From Gigaspora margarita (taxonomy: Eukaryota; Glomeromycota; Glomeromycetes; Diversisporales; Gigasporaceae): DNA of 64,000 nt. Shown here piece after piece: positions 11,936-24,295 of this stretch. The first letter of the stretch is position 1; the number at the start of each line of letters is the position of its first letter. The translations under genes and the position numbers were made by a program. The notes beneath the pieces are model-generated. The model worked only from the letters and a program-made list of their open reading frames with translations, had not been told where the DNA came from and searched no databases. The DNA lies in contig WTPW01000410.1 of assembly GCA_009809945.1 (NCBI GenBank), positions 4,256 through 68,255 of the forward strand, read 5' to 3'.

Positions 11936-13790
11936 TTGCTAGTTCTGATATAGGGTCATGCATGAGAATTGTATAAGAAATAATAAAATAATCACTTGAT
12001 TTGAAGTATAGATACTCACGCATTGTAATTTTTTTTTGATTTGTGTTAAAAATCTATTAATTAAATATGTTTATTTTATTTTTCATTATATTATTTAAGA
12101 TTTTTCTCAATCTACATCTAGTTAGTTCAATCTATGATAGATAAATATATATATATTAAAAAAAGTATCTAATTTATATTTAGTATTTTATTATATTCAT
12201 CATATTGTAAATATTTTAAAACCTGCGAAAGTGTTATGTCATTGATGCAGATTACTATCTAAAATAGTAAACAACCTATCACTAATTCTAACTAAGCAAG
12301 ATCCACATCAACAACGTCTCAGGTTTTACCCTGTCCTTTTATTATTATGAATTATTTATTTTGTACGTATATTTTATTATTTGTTATTTATTTTATTTTA
12401 CTTATTATTATTTAGTACCCAATTTAGTATATTTTTGCTATAAACCTTCGTTATTGTCTTCGCCAATTAGAGATTATCATTTTATCAACCCATTAAGTAA
12501 TCTGATACAAGAAAGTGAAATTTTGTAGAAAAATGGAAGTACAAAATCAATTCGGAACATCATAAAAATATTTAAAAATTATGCTTAATTTTGACTTTTT
12601 ATTATTTTCAAAAATTATTCATGTATAGAATTCATGTATAGATGCTCATGCTCATGCTCTAACTCTTAACGATCGATCGATTGAGCTATTAAAGAGCATA
12701 GTGTTACCTAAAACATTTTATTTCCTATGTAACCATCCATAAGAAACTTAGAACAGATAAGACCACATATCATCAAGTTTAAACCAAAAATAATTCGAAT
12801 CTACAAAATTCAAACAATATTTTATTGCTGGTTTTGATGTAAGGATCATGCATGAGAATTGCATAAGAAATAATAAAATTATCACTTGATTTGAAGTTTA
12901 GCATTGTAATTTTTTTTTGATTGGTGTTAAAAATCTGTTAACTAAATATGCTATAATTTTATTTATTTTTTATTATATTATTTAAGATTTTTCTCAATCT
13001 ATATCTAGTTAGTTCAATCTATGATAGATAAATATATATATATTAAAAAAGTATCTAATCTATATTTAGCATCTTATTATGTTCGTCATATTGTAATATT
13101 TTTAAAACGTGCGAAAGTGCTATGTCATAGATGCAAATCATTATCTAAAATTGCAACAACCTATCACTAACCCTAACTAAGCAAGATCTGTATCAACAAT
13201 GTCTCAGGTTTCACCCTGTCCTTTTTTTATTATCATTTATATTTTGTATTATTTTCATTTATTTATTTTCGTATATTTTATTATTAGTTATTTATTTTAT
13301 TTTATTTATTATCTAGTGTCATGTTATTATCCAATTCAGCAAATTTTCGCTACGAACCTTCGTTATTGTCTTTGCTGATCAGAGATTATTATTTCATCAA
13401 ACCATTAAGTAATCTGATACCAAAAAAGTAAAATTTTAGAATTTCAGAAAAACAGAAGTACAAAATCAATTCAGAACATCATAAAAATATTTAAAAATTA
13501 TGCTTTAATCTTGACTTTTTATTATTTTTCAAAAATTATTCATGTATAGACGCTCATGCTCCTGCTCATGCTCATGCTCCAGCTCTTAATGATCGATCGA
13601 TCGAGCTGTTAAAGAGCATAGTATTATCCAAAATGTTTTATTTTCTGTGTAACCCATCTATACCAAATTTAGAACAGATAAGACCGCAGATTATCAAAAC
13701 TAAACCAAAAATAATCTAAATAATCTGAACTAATCCGGATATGGCCAAATATCGGTTCACAAAATTCAAGCAATGTTTTAACTACGTTAA
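11936..13790. repeat. 0.89-kb tandem duplication (two units)
   Basis: Unit 1 starts at about 11938 and unit 2 at about 12827 (offset 889 bp). Both run through catgcatgagaattg, acttgatttgaagt, a gatagataaatatatatata tract, caacctatcactaa, ctcaggttt.accctgtcct, a run of ctcatgctc words, gatcgatcgat and attttattt.ctgtgtaac. The second unit has expanded the atgctcctgctcatg stretch (13553-13585). A diverged relative of the last part is at 27800-27960. No frame is supported. Confidence 0.85.
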
Positions 13791-14133
13791 CAAAAACTAG
13801 TTTTTAATTTAGTATATCAAATATCATTCATTTGATCATGTGTTCAGCTTATAATTATAAGTTGAAATCCTTTTATCTAATTATCAATTTCATTAATTTC
13901 TCTATTTTTACCTATCTGTTCTTGAATTGATAGTGTTTGATTACATAATAAGCACCATACTTTATCTTTATTACAATGCATATATTACTATAATTATAGA
14001 ACTTTATATTTAATTTGATTTATATTCATTTTTTAGTTCACCAACTAATAAACATGAATAAATGCAAATTAATAGATTTATTAGTTTATTTAGATACTTA
14101 AATTAATAAATATTTATTATATTTACAAATTAT

Positions 14134-14414
14134 AGGACCCCAGACATCTCTCATATAGGTTATAACTAGATTTTGGCCAATTTTGACCTAATTTGCTAAA
14201 AATGACAAATTCTATTTACTTTAATAACTTCTAACCCAGTGATTAGAATTGAATAAACTTTTTTTGTTAGATGCATCTTACTAAGAGCTTCATTTTAAAA
14301 AAAGTTCATTCAAATTGGACTACTAGATGCCAAGATAATTGCCAAAAACTGTTTTTTGCTTCTCAAATTTTAGGTGTTTTGCTGAAAAATTTCAAGTTAG
14401 ATGTTCAGGGTCCT
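14134..14414. mobile_element. hAT-like MITE, TIR AGGACCCCAGACATCT, copy 1
   Basis: 281 bp between AGGACCC and GGGTCCT, flanked by CAAATTAT (14126-14133) and CAGATTAT (14415-14422), an 8-bp duplication with one mismatch. It is highly similar to 39015-39309 in the same orientation. Confidence 0.85.
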
Positions 14415-14422
14415 CAGATTAT

Positions 14423-15754
14423 ATTGTATGAATAAAATGAACTAGATAGTAATTTTATTAAATTAATAATAAATCAATTTAAATACTTAATAATTGTTCT
14501 TTATACTCATAATTTAAAATAAACTTATAAATACTAGGAATGTAGAATAAGTACAAACTGTATAGTTTACAGGCAACTATCTGTATGCAAAATCTTGGAT
14601 CTTATTGGATGGTGTATTTAATCAATTATAGTATTACTTGTATAATACATATATAGAATAATTTGATATATATTAATATTGGTTTCTTTATATTTGTTTA
14701 CTCCATATACAATTGATTTTTGTGAATAAACTTTGTAGCTGTTAAGTTCATTAGTGAAGTGACCATTGTAAATTGTCTGACTTTATTGTAGCATATGATT
14801 TTAGCAAATTTAGATTTCTATATATGAATATCAGTAAATAGGAAATATTGAAGTAGGGTGAGAGGATATGAATAGGAGATTGTGGGCATGTAAATGTTAA
14901 GGAATAAAGTTTATATATAAGGTTTTTTGTTCAGAAGGAAGAAAGCTGTTTTTTGTTTTGCTATTGCTTGTCTTGGTAAAAACTGGCTCTATCTCCCTCC
15001 CATTCCATTTTAAATGATCCTGCAAATAGGAATAGGAATTGATTTAGTCGATTAAATCAACTAAATATATAGTAATAAACATATCAATTTTTTAGTCAAC
15101 TAAATTGATTCCTACTTCTACCTACAAGTATCAGTAACATTAATCTAGTTGGCGATATATTGAATGGTTAATGATCCATAGCTGCAGTGGTAGTATAAAG
15201 TTTTTTGCAATCAGTTTTTGGTCTCTACAAGTGCATGTACAGTGCAAGAGCTCTTATTAGTAGATAGTTAGGCTCTATGGCTGCAGTAGCAGTGTAAGGA
15301 TCTAAAATAGATACTGCAAAATAATACCTGATTCTTTTTGAACTATATATATAAATGTTAGCTATCTTTGTTATGTTTAGAGTTTCATATAATTGGCAAG
15401 GTGCAGTTTAGGTCTTGAGGTTTAGAAAATTTAGAAAGAGGTCAGTAGTTTATACATTTGACAGTTGGAGAATTAGCTCTAGTCTAGAAACTTTTGTTAT
15501 AGGTATTGAAGTTTAAGTATATAACACTAGAGCTTTGCTAATTCTGAACTTTATCCATAATTTCTTCAAATCATATATAACCTTAAAAGTGCTCAAATTA
15601 TCTAATTGAGTTTACTTATAAGTTTATGTATCTGGTTTTATGTGACAACATCGCGCATCTATCTTATGATAATTATTTCTGAGATTGAGTAGTTTGTATC
15701 AGTATAAATTGATAAAAATTAGCCAATTATACAAACTGAAATTCATATGAAATA
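14423..15754. other. Gene-free stretch with two minor repeats
   Basis: No supported gene. An imperfect inverted repeat lies at about 15030-15117 (taggaattgatttagtcgat against aatcaatttagttgac). A short direct repeat around ctgcagtggtagtataaag / ctgcagtagcagtgtaagg is at 15182 and 15282. Confidence 0.5.
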
Positions 15755-15935
15755 TAAATAATAGGTACCTGTGGGTATAGAAGCCAGGTAGCGGTACTAC
15801 TCAAGCCATACTCATTTGTATAAGGGTTAGTTTTTTGAACCCTTAATCTTATCTGGGATTTGATACTCTAGCCGGCCCTTGTGGGCCTATCTGCAGGTAG
15901 CCCAGGCCCATGTGGAGAACTAACTAGACATTCTC
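15755..15935. repeat. GC-richer dispersed repeat, inverted relative of 1441-1625
   Basis: Same word order as 1441-1625 when reverse complemented, with ends aggtacctgtgggta and ggcccatgtgg. No frame is apparent. Confidence 0.45.
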
Positions 15936-16495
15936 TTGTTGGTTTAAAATAGTGCAGATATATCATATTTTACTAAGCAAAAGACCCCTTTTTGAGTGCT
16001 CTCTATGCAAGAGATCTGTATATTTTACATAGCATATTTTTTTCACTAATTATAATATTTGGGTATTTTGCAATTATTTGATATAGGATTTTGTAAAAGA
16101 CCAGGTATATTTATTAATTATTATTGTAGCATTAAGTAGCTCCCTCAATGAGAATTGCTAATAATCAAGATATTGCTTAAACATTTTGATTAATTGAATT
16201 TAATTGAAATAATCTTTATAACAATTTTGCTAAAAATTTATAAAAATGCAGTAAGGTTGCTTTCAGAAATTAGCTAATTTCTGGGTGGGTCAGCTGAAGT
16301 ATCAGTGTAATTCTGGCAAAAATGTCATAATTCCTTAACCAAAATTATAGATTTATTAATAATATTTAATAATTAATAACTTTTTATCTACTGGACCAAA
16401 TTTTTTGATTTAACTACCAAAATAATCCTCTCAATAAGAGAATTCTAACAAGCCCAAATTTATAAGAAAAGTAAGGGCCCCTATTTTATCATGAC
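15936..16495. other. AT-rich, nothing recognised
   Basis: No supported gene or repeat seen. Confidence 0.5.
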
Positions 16496-16500
16496 CTATA

Positions 16501-16644
16501 TCAGTGTTGTTACTAGAAAACTACTAGAAGGTCACTATAAGGCTACTGAAAGAAAATTAATAGTGTTACTGGAACTTTAAGTTCTAGTAGCATTATTAAT
16601 TTTCTTCCAGTGGCCTTCTAGTAACCTTCTAATAACAACACTGA
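16501..16644. mobile_element. Short foldback MITE (144 bp)
   Basis: The two halves are near reverse complements: tcagtgttgttactagaa at the left against the complement of ttctaataacaacactga at the right, continuing through ctagaaggtcact and gaaagaaaattaatag. CTATA occurs on both sides. Confidence 0.8.
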
Positions 16645-16899
16645 TCTATATATATATATAGTATAAATACTAATAGTATTTTTATTATAATAAAATTATA
16701 ATATTCAAATTTGAATTCTTAATAACTTATTTATCCAAAGACTGAGCTAAAATTTTTAATCGTAGATAGATATAAGATTGATTTATATCATATTAAAATT
16801 TTAGCTAAATCAGATAAGTAGTTCTTGCAAAATTGCTTAAAACTATATATAATTTTGTTAAATTATTTTAGAATAAAATTGGTTTTAAGCAATTGCAAG

Positions 16900-17575
16900 T
16901 AGTCGTTACATAGTAAAGTCCAAACTTTACTATATAAATTGATTATAATTGCTTAAATAAACTTATTTGAGTGATCAAAACATATATATTCAAAATTTTT
17001 ATCCAAATTGGTGAAGTTTTTATTATTTAACTTTTAATTTTTACATTTATTGAATATATTTTTTTAAAAAATTTTAATTTTTTCATTGAACTTAAAAATT
17101 AAAATCAAATAATAAAAATTCTTCAATACTAATAAATATTTAGAATAAGTATATTTTGATCTACTATAAAAGTTTACTTAAGCGACTATAATCAATTCAC
17201 ATAGTAAAATGTTGACTTTACTATATAGGGTGATTTCAATAAAAACAGCCCATTTTTACATATATTTTATTTTGAGATAATCGAGTTTAACCATTTGTTT
17301 TGATTTTCAGACTGATCTGAGTTAATCAAATTTTACGATTTTGATTGGTTAAAGGTAACATGTGACTATCAGGTAATCTCGTGATGTGTTGGCCTACACA
17401 ACCTTGTGTAATTTTTCTTGTACATTATCTTTGATTTTTATTATACAAATCGACTTTTATTTATAATTGAAAAATATCAATCATGTCAAAATTTATATTA
17501 ATCTAATAAAAACTCATTTTTCAAAAAATTGTAAAAATGGGCTGTTTCTATTGAAATAACCCTATATAGCGACTA
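16900..17575. mobile_element. Foldback MITE, TIR TAGTCG..ACATAGTAAAGTC, interrupted by another MITE
   Basis: The arms read inward through catagtaaagtc, ttgattataattgcttaa and gatcaaaa(t)atatat. The right arm is split by the element at 17228-17562, and net length is about 335 bp. Related foldbacks are at 40620-41065, 54490-54830 and 55122-55450. No coding sequence. Confidence 0.8.
17228..17562. mobile_element. MITE, TIR GGGTGATTTCAATAAAAACA, nested
   Basis: Inverted ends of about 32 bp (ending in acagcccatttttaca) flanked by TATATA on both sides (17222-17227 and 17563-17568). Removing it rejoins the arm of the surrounding foldback. Confidence 0.85.
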
Positions 17576-17660
17576 TACAGTTATAATGATTTATATATAA
17601 TAAAAATATATAATATATTATAAATATTTATATAATTAAATTTATAAAATTAAAATATCA

Positions 17661-18271
17661 TCCTGCAGATCGATAGCATAGTGGTTGCGCTCCCAGGACA
17701 TTGCCGCTTCTTTACATAAGGTTGTCAGTTCAAGTCCTATGAACGGTAAAATTTAACTACATATGATTAGGTGACGGATGACTTGAATTAGGATGCTAGG
17801 ACCGTGTTTGGATGGCACAGCTACATCTCGGGTTCGGCTTAATAAAGTTTCTCCAGACATTTTGGATAGATGTCGTATAACTTGCTTTAATGGGTTTTCT
17901 GCGTTCTCATCTGTTTGATCAGCCTCAGGGGTGAAAGACTTCTAGAAAATTTGGAACGAGAGTTGGAGTCTGGTCAAACTCGTCCACTACTGGCGTCATT
18001 TCTCCTTAGAATTACTTGGACAGTTCCAGTTAAATCTCCTGGTTGTAAATGGGTCCGCTGATTAGGTTCGGTTGGAATAAAATAAAAAAATGGCTTAGTA
18101 CCGGTTAGCCACAGTAGAAATTAAAAATAGAAATAGATATACATATGTAGATTATTACAATGTACAAAAATGTAGGACCCGGTTGGGTCCCCATAATAAA
18201 ATGACCTTAATAAAATTGCTGCCAACTGCAGTCTTCGGGTGTATGCCCGAAAAATTTTAAAAAAAAAAAAT
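17661..18271 (+). mobile_element. Full-length tRNA-derived SINE, copy 1
   Basis: 611 bp flanked by TTAAAATATCA (17650-17660 and 18272-18282). The head has a box A-like TAGCATAGTGGTTGCGC and a box B-like GGTTGTCAGTTCAAGTCC, so it should be transcribed by RNA polymerase III. The body has no frame. It ends with a stem-loop TTCGGGTGTATGCCCGAA followed by an A-rich tail. A minus-strand copy is at 39752-40355, and a diverged relative with a similar head and a different 3' hairpin is at 44371-47074. Confidence 0.92.
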
Positions 18272-18282
18272 TTAAAATATCA

Positions 18283-18960
18283 GATAACTATCTTTAATAT
18301 ATTAACCAGAAACTAAATTAATCAACAAAATATCAATCTATTTTAAGTTTAAAAAAATAAATTAATAAAATCAGATAAATTTCATTATAAAATAAATAAA
18401 ATTATGTGATAATTAGTATATATTATCAATTATTAGTCTAAAATTTAGATTATACAAGTTAATTAATAATATCGTATTTATATCATCTAATAATATATAT
18501 AATAATATATATAATTAGAAATGTATCAGTTAGTAAAAATAGAAAACTACAATAATTAATATAATATTAGCCTATTTTAAGTTTAAAAAAATAAATTAAT
18601 AAAATCAAATAAATTTTATCACGAAATAAATAAAATCATGTGATAATTGGTATATATCATCAATTATCACTCTAAAATTTAATAATATCGTATTTATATC
18701 ATCTAATAATATATATAATAATATATATAATCAGAAATGTATCAAATCAATGAAAATAGAAAATTACAATAATCAACAAAATATCAGCCTAAAATTTAGA
18801 TCATACAAGTTAATTAATAATATTGTATTTATATCATCTAATAATATATATAATAATATATATAATCAGAAATGTATCAGTTAGTAAAAATAGAAAATTA
18901 CAATAATCAACAAATCTATTAGCCCATGATATTAGGCTGATATATTATAATTATATAAGT
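18283..18960. repeat. Higher-order AT tandem repeat
   Basis: Blocks around tcatctaataatatatataa followed by gaaatgtatca and gaaaa(t/c)tacaataat recur at about 18475, 18697 and 18834. A longer block (ttttaagtttaaaaaaataa .. tgtgataatt) recurs at about 18341 and 18571. It directly follows the SINE. Confidence 0.75.
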
Positions 18961-19257
18961 TAGTAAATAATCTTATATTTGATTTAATAATGTTTGTTTT
19001 TATATATATCACCATAATATCATCCTATTATATTAAAAAATTTTGACCTGTGTATCTTAGTCATTAAAATACTATTAACTGGTTTATTTTATTATTAGAT
19101 AAAATAAATTAATAAGTTATATATTGAATTTAATTTTAGATTTTATTAAAAAAAGATAGTAATAGTATTGTGCCATAATATACTCCAAAATATCATAACA
19201 TTTTTGAGTAGATATTTCAAACTTTTTTTTAAAAAAGTCTTTTTTTTTATAAAAAAT

Positions 19258-19580
19258 GTATGTATCGCACCATGTGATACAGTTATATATCACACTTTAT
19301 AAGTACAGATGTAACACGCAATCAAACCAATAAAAATAAAACAGTTAGCTTAATTTTGATTAGGGTTAGAGTAAGTTTGGTTTTGAGTTAGAGTCAGGCA
19401 TAGTTTATATCAAAATTTTGCAAAGATTTTTTCTGTTAAACATGAATGGCTGTTTTCTATGCAAAATTTTGATTTTTTAAAAAATTATAGTTTTTTTGCA
19501 TTTTTTATATTACACTTGAGTCTGAAATTTGATTGGCTAGACGATAAATAAGAGTACTATACTGTGCGATATATAGATAA
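19258..19580. mobile_element. MITE, TIR near TATRTATCGCAC
   Basis: Ends tgtatgtatcgcac and gtgcgatatata are inverted. The interior has ttagggttagagt, caaaattttgcaaagatttt and gaaatttgattggcta, phrases shared with several other MITEs here. Boundaries are approximate. Confidence 0.6.
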
Positions 19581-20048
19581 ATCCTTTTTTTATTATTAGT
19601 TAGTTAATTTGATAAGAAACTTATTTCAAAATTTTTATATAAGCAACTTATAATTGCATCATAATACTCTAAGTTAACTTATATATTAGAATTAGAAGTT
19701 CACATCTATAATTTACTAATATAGTTTATACTACATTTCATCATAAAAAAACAAATAGCTGGCAAATAGAACAAAAATTCAATTTTTATTATTAATAATT
19801 TGTTAACAATATAACCTCTGTCAAAAATTTAATTTCTTGTACAATAGAAATCATCTGATCAGTAAAAAAAAAGATCAAAATTAATGTAACATGTGATTTG
19901 AATTATATATACACTTATCTTTAATGATACTAAATTTTAACAATAAAGTAAAATACAATTTATGAGTAAAAAAAAAGTAAAAGAATACACCTAGTGCTGC
20001 ATGGAATAATACAATTTAACCAAATAATTTTTGTTGTTATTATAGTTG
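19581..20048. other. AT-rich, nothing recognised
   Basis: No supported gene or repeat. Confidence 0.5.
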
Positions 20049-20880
20049 CTAGTATATATACATATTAGATACTTTATATAGTTTTTTATATGTACATATT
20101 GCAAGTAAAATTAGATTTCTAGATTTATGAACTGTTTGATAAACACCAAACAACCCAACAGAATGAATGCTATTATTCATCCATCCATCAAACATAATTC
20201 TGATTTCCATAGATAAGTATCTTCTATTCTTTTATGTGCAATCTCTGCAAAATTATCAATATAATTGACAACTGTTAAAATATCCAATTTCAAAAGACTA
20301 GTATGTGAGACAAAATCTGAATTGACACATATATTAAGAGGTAATTGTCACTTTACAATTAAGCTACACTTGCACTATAATTAAACATCTTAGAGTTTAC
20401 TATAGAAGAAGAAATATTTTAATACACTGTTGATTATTTAAAAATTTGGCATGTTTTGCATTTAACTGATTTATTAAATTTGTTTAACCTGTCCCATTTT
20501 TTTGCATTATTAGCTCCAGGAGGGCATAAATTGCATGGATACTTGTCATCACTTGCAGGCCTAAAAAAATAACTTTTGCATTCATTAGTTTGCACAATTT
20601 GTAAAATTTGCCATGTTATATAAAAGAAAATGCTTGATTTCTGTAATTGTGTAAATTTTATGTTCATTAATTTGCACAGTTTGTAGATTTTGTCAGTTAT
20701 TTAAAAAAAAAGAAATCACTTTAATCATTGTATATGTAATTACGTATATTGATATTAATATAAGGTCATGTATTTTAAAAATTGCAATTAATTGACTAAT
20801 TGTGACTGTGCCATCAGTCAATTAATTGAGTTCAAAAATTGCAATTAATTGCCCCCACAATCAATTATTCGGTAGGCCTG
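20049..20880 (-). pseudogene. hAT-type transposase remnant with a possible 5' terminus
   Basis: Reading the minus strand from 20880: CAGGCCTACCGAATAATTG resembles a hAT end and is followed by repeated CAATTAATTG words (20770-20860). Next comes a frame at 20667-20434 with paired cysteines, KYPCNLCPPG and KCKTCQ, possibly a BED-like zinc finger. Then a 53-codon frame at 20210-20049 begins MEIRIMFDGWMNN; FDGW followed by a small hydrophobic strand is typical of hAT transposases. Stops separate the pieces and most of the catalytic domain and the 3' end are missing. It may be a remnant of a family that could mobilise the 8-bp-duplication MITEs nearby; that link is inference. Confidence 0.45.
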
Positions 20881-21464
20881 ATTTAACAATTTTCTGTTGT
20901 TAGCAGTCAGTAATTGAAAATAAATCACAAAGTTTTATTTGGTCATCTTTAATTTGTTTTAATTTATGATTTTATAAAATGATGCAGTTTGAATGAATAA
21001 AAAAGCTCCTGTGACTTTAAGTCGTGCAGAATGGGAATTGATTATAAAAGAAATTCGCTTAATTAGACATATCTCAATACTACTTTGTTTTTCACTATGT
21101 TAATGGTAATATATTAAATAAACAGTATTAGAGAAGTGAAATCAAAATTTTATTTTATTGAAAATAAATAAAATGTCATTGACAAGTAGATTTGTTGTCT
21201 CTGGTTTCTGCGCACTGATTGGTCAAATTGGCCATGTGGTTTTTTAAGAATGATTTATAAATTTTGCAATGCTAAGCATGACTATATTTTCCAAAGTGCT
21301 AAGAATTTAAATACAAATAACAGAAACATATTCTTTTGTTATTACAAAGTCATTTGTGTGAAACACTTTCTCAAACTCACAAGTTGTCAATATTAAAAAT
21401 TCTGTTGTGAGCAAGAAAAGCTAGCAAATAAACATCAATGTGTTACAAAAGATATCTGTTCAAA
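20881..21464. other. AT-rich, nothing recognised
   Basis: No supported gene. Several short frames look like noise. Confidence 0.5.
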
Positions 21465-21850
21465 GTTAGAGAAAAATCAAAACGCCTATCAAAATAAAAG
21501 CTACCAATTTTTTAAAAATTCGAGCAAAGATATCCCCACAACTACCCAACCAAATTCGATAAATTTTTTTATTTGGATTATATGATTCATGGAATTTAAA
21601 TAAAAAAAAATTTATCGAGTTTAGTCAGGTCTTTGTAGAGATATCTTCGCTCAAAGAAAGAGAAAATTAAAACGCCTATCAAAATAGAAGCTACGCCAAT
21701 TTTTTAAAAATTTGAGCCAAGATATTTCCATAACCAACTAACCAACTTTGATGAATTTCTTTTTATTTGAATTCTATGAATTTAAAGAATTCAAATAAAA
21801 AATTTTTATCAAATTTTTTGGTGGTTGTGGAGATAATTTCACTCAAATTA
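21465..21850. repeat. Two tandem hairpin units
   Basis: Units at about 21478-21655 and 21656-21850 both begin aaaacgcctatcaaaata. Each is itself an imperfect palindrome (gagcaaagatatccccacaa against the complement of gtagagatatcttcgctc). It could be a duplicated MITE. Confidence 0.75.
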
Positions 21851-22154
21851 AGAATTCTCAAATATTATTTCTATAATTTCAGCAACAATTTTTGGACAAT
21901 GTTGATTTATTTACGTGTTTGAAATTTTACATTAAATCAGATGTGTAATATTGCTTTACAAATATAAAGATAATAAAGTTACTAAATATATCTAAATATA
22001 TAATACTATTTAATGTACCATCTACCAACATTATTGTTGCCTAGTAGAAGCTATTAAGAAAAAAAAATAATAATGAAATAAATGTTAATAAATAGATGTA
22101 TGTCTCTCATTATTATTAATTAAAAGCAATAAAAATGAAGTAATATTGCTACCG
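21851..22154. other. AT-rich, nothing recognised
   Basis: No supported gene. Confidence 0.5.
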
Positions 22155-22388
22155 TCAAAAACAGTATTGTTGGTCAGGTATCGTGATCTTTTCATTGGGT
22201 AAAATATTGGTCGGATCTTCAATGCATGGATTAGCGTCTTCCAATTCTTGCAAGCTAATACCATGTTTCTTTGCGATGGAAAAAAGGGTATCACCCGAAT
22301 GAACTGTATAGCAACAATTTTTCTAAGCAACAGCAGCAATAAAGGCGAAAAGGATGGTTAATGGAAGTAAAAATAAACAGTGTTGCAT
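22155..22388 (-). pseudogene. Secreted LysM-domain effector-like gene with one premature stop
   Basis: 78 codons from an ATG at 22388 to a TGA at 22155-22157. Residues 1-21 (MQHCLFLLPLTILFAFIAAVA) look like a signal peptide with an AVA cleavage context. Residues about 27-71 form a single LysM domain, with YTVHSGDTLFSIAKKHGIS near its start and a conserved-looking ANPC and ILPNEKITIP after it, plus cysteines at 25, 26, 55 and 76. Codon 22 is TAG (22323-22325), one C-to-T step from CAG, exactly at the predicted cleavage site. LysM proteins bind chitin, and small secreted ones of symbiotic fungi are thought to shield chitin from plant receptors. This copy is broken unless the stop is read through or is a sequencing error. 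A TATA-like TATATAAAA lies 23-31 bp upstream, weak evidence in such AT-rich DNA. Confidence 0.75.
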
Positions 22389-22739
22389 TTTGATTTTTTG
22401 TTGATTTTTATTTTATATAGATATATTTTTTTTTGAAGAAACTTTCTTGAAATTGTGTGGAATCAAGAGCGTATTTATGCATATAAAAATCTCTAATGCT
22501 TAGTGAATGAGCCTGTTTTGATGTTATGACACGTCATTATAATAATGGCTTGCATTTCAGAAATCTGTATCATGTTTGTTACGCATCTTAAGTAAATCTG
22601 CAGCAAAGGCAAAAATACATATACCCTATTATTTTTAAAAGCCATACATTAATTAAGAAAAATATTTCATTTACAAATTTGCTATGCCACAAACTTGACA
22701 TAACATGCTTACTTTGAATAGATAAAACTCTAATCTATT
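22389..22739. other. Upstream region of the LysM gene, nothing else recognised
   Basis: AT-rich, with no further gene. Confidence 0.4.
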
Positions 22740-23750
22740 GTTATCCAATTATAGTTGTTAGACGAAACCATTTTACGCAAATGACAAAATTCGAAACTTA
22801 AATCTAGCAAAAGACAAAAGACAAAACCTCTTGAAACTTCCAGAGAATGTTGAAACTCCTGGCGAAAGTCTAATCTTCAAAAGGCTGTGTTATGTTGGTA
22901 AACGTGAAGTATTTTGTGTAGTTAAGCATAGCATTAAATACAAAGGCAATAGCTTTTTGCATCAGCCATAATATGTGACTGATTTAAAGAAATAATAAAA
23001 CATATAGATAGCTTTTGTTTGCATTAAAAGAAACTTGGACGCGGGCTTTTTAATTTGTTATTACATTAATTTAGCCATACAAATCCAAAGCCTGAGGTCT
23101 TATTTTCTTTTAATATATTGTTGTGGATGCTACTGAAATTTCGGTATCAATTTAAAAATATAAGCCCTACCAAAATCATTCGATTTTAATAGCTGTGACA
23201 ATTAGCTGCAAACTTTTGCCATTGAGGTAACGCGTATGACAAAATGGCATTTAGCACTGAAAAATAGAAGACTCTTGAAAGACTAGCCAAAGAGAAATAC
23301 CAAATTTTATATGATTCGCCTACAGTTGTTAGGCGAAACTGATTTGTGCAAATGACGAAAGGCGAAACCTAAACCCGTCGAAAGACGAAAGTGGTGAAGC
23401 TCTGGCGAAAGGCGAAACCCTGGCAAAAGGTGAAACTCCTGGCAAAGGCGAAAGGCCAAACCCCTTGCGAACTCCTGGCGAAGGTCAAAGCTCTCAGCAA
23501 AGTTTAAATTAACTAGCTTTGGAAAAGACTGAACCATGTTGGTGAATGAAAATAATGGCGTGTGTCTATAAAGCACAGTATGTGGCTTATATAAAGAATG
23601 TACCTAAGCCATGTTGGGGAATGAAATATTTGAATGTTGCTATTAAGCATAGCATGTTGCAAAGAAGTAGTATTGCTTGCTGCAAATATGAAATGTGGCC
23701 TTTTTATGACGCAAATTATTGTTGCAATAAAATGTGGCATCGATAATCTA
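22740..23750. repeat. Diverged direct repeat with a GGCGAAA minisatellite
   Basis: The phrase gttgttagacgaaac.gattt..gcaaatgac at 22757 returns at 23326, followed in both places by gaaact.ctggcgaaa words and then by ttaagcatagca. In the second copy the words ctggcgaaaggcgaaaccc are expanded into an irregular minisatellite of roughly 18 bp per unit (about 23370-23500). Open frames on the minus strand follow the repeat and have no domain. Confidence 0.65.
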
Positions 23751-24129
23751 ATATATATGACTTATCTTGAAATAATTACAAAATAAATAAGCTGAAAAGT
23801 TGCGACATGCATCAGGCAAAATTACAAAGAAGCCATGTGAATAAAATATGCCTACCAGGAACGTAGTACAAAGTACGAATTGTATGGTTATTGGAGTTAA
23901 TCGGTGTGTGCAACTCAGAGGATCTGATTGGGTGATTTAAACTTGTGACTTTAGATTTGTGATGGGCTGCGCCTCAAGCCTTTTTTTTTTTGTGTTTACT
24001 TTAGGGTAATTCTCCCACCGAGTATATCGTACGATCGTATCCTAAAATCACGCCATGGTACGAGAGATCAGCATAGCCCAAAATAGTGTGATAGTATTTC
24101 CGGAGGGTAACTGCGCATTCCAGGGCCAC
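23751..24129. other. Mixed-composition stretch, no supported gene
   Basis: Locally richer in GC than the surroundings from about 24000, but no frame or domain could be recognised. Confidence 0.4.
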
Positions 24130-24134
24130 AATCC

Positions 24135-24295
24135 AGTTTATGCCCTTGGCATTTCGCTGCTAATGTTTGTTTATTCCCCTTTTCGTAAACAATAGATTCT
24201 TCACATGTAACTTCGCCCCTGTAGTTGAAACTAGTTTATGCCCTTGGCATTTAGCTGTCAATGTTTGTTTACTACCCCTTTTGTAAGCAATGTAC
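24135..24295. repeat. Direct repeat, about 98-bp spacing
   Basis: gtttatgcccttggcattt.gctg..aatgtttgtttac/t followed by cccctttt occurs at about 24137 and 24235. Confidence 0.75.

Noticed and set aside
17661..17760. tRNA gene
   Set aside because: Box A- and B-like motifs are present, but the segment does not fold into a full cloverleaf and is the head of a 611-bp SINE with a target duplication and A-tail. The same holds for 40280-40350 and 46985-47070.
23307..23576. Minus-strand gene with FRL/GFRLSPE repeats
   Set aside because: The repeats are the translation of the GGCGAAA minisatellite; no domain or conserved start.
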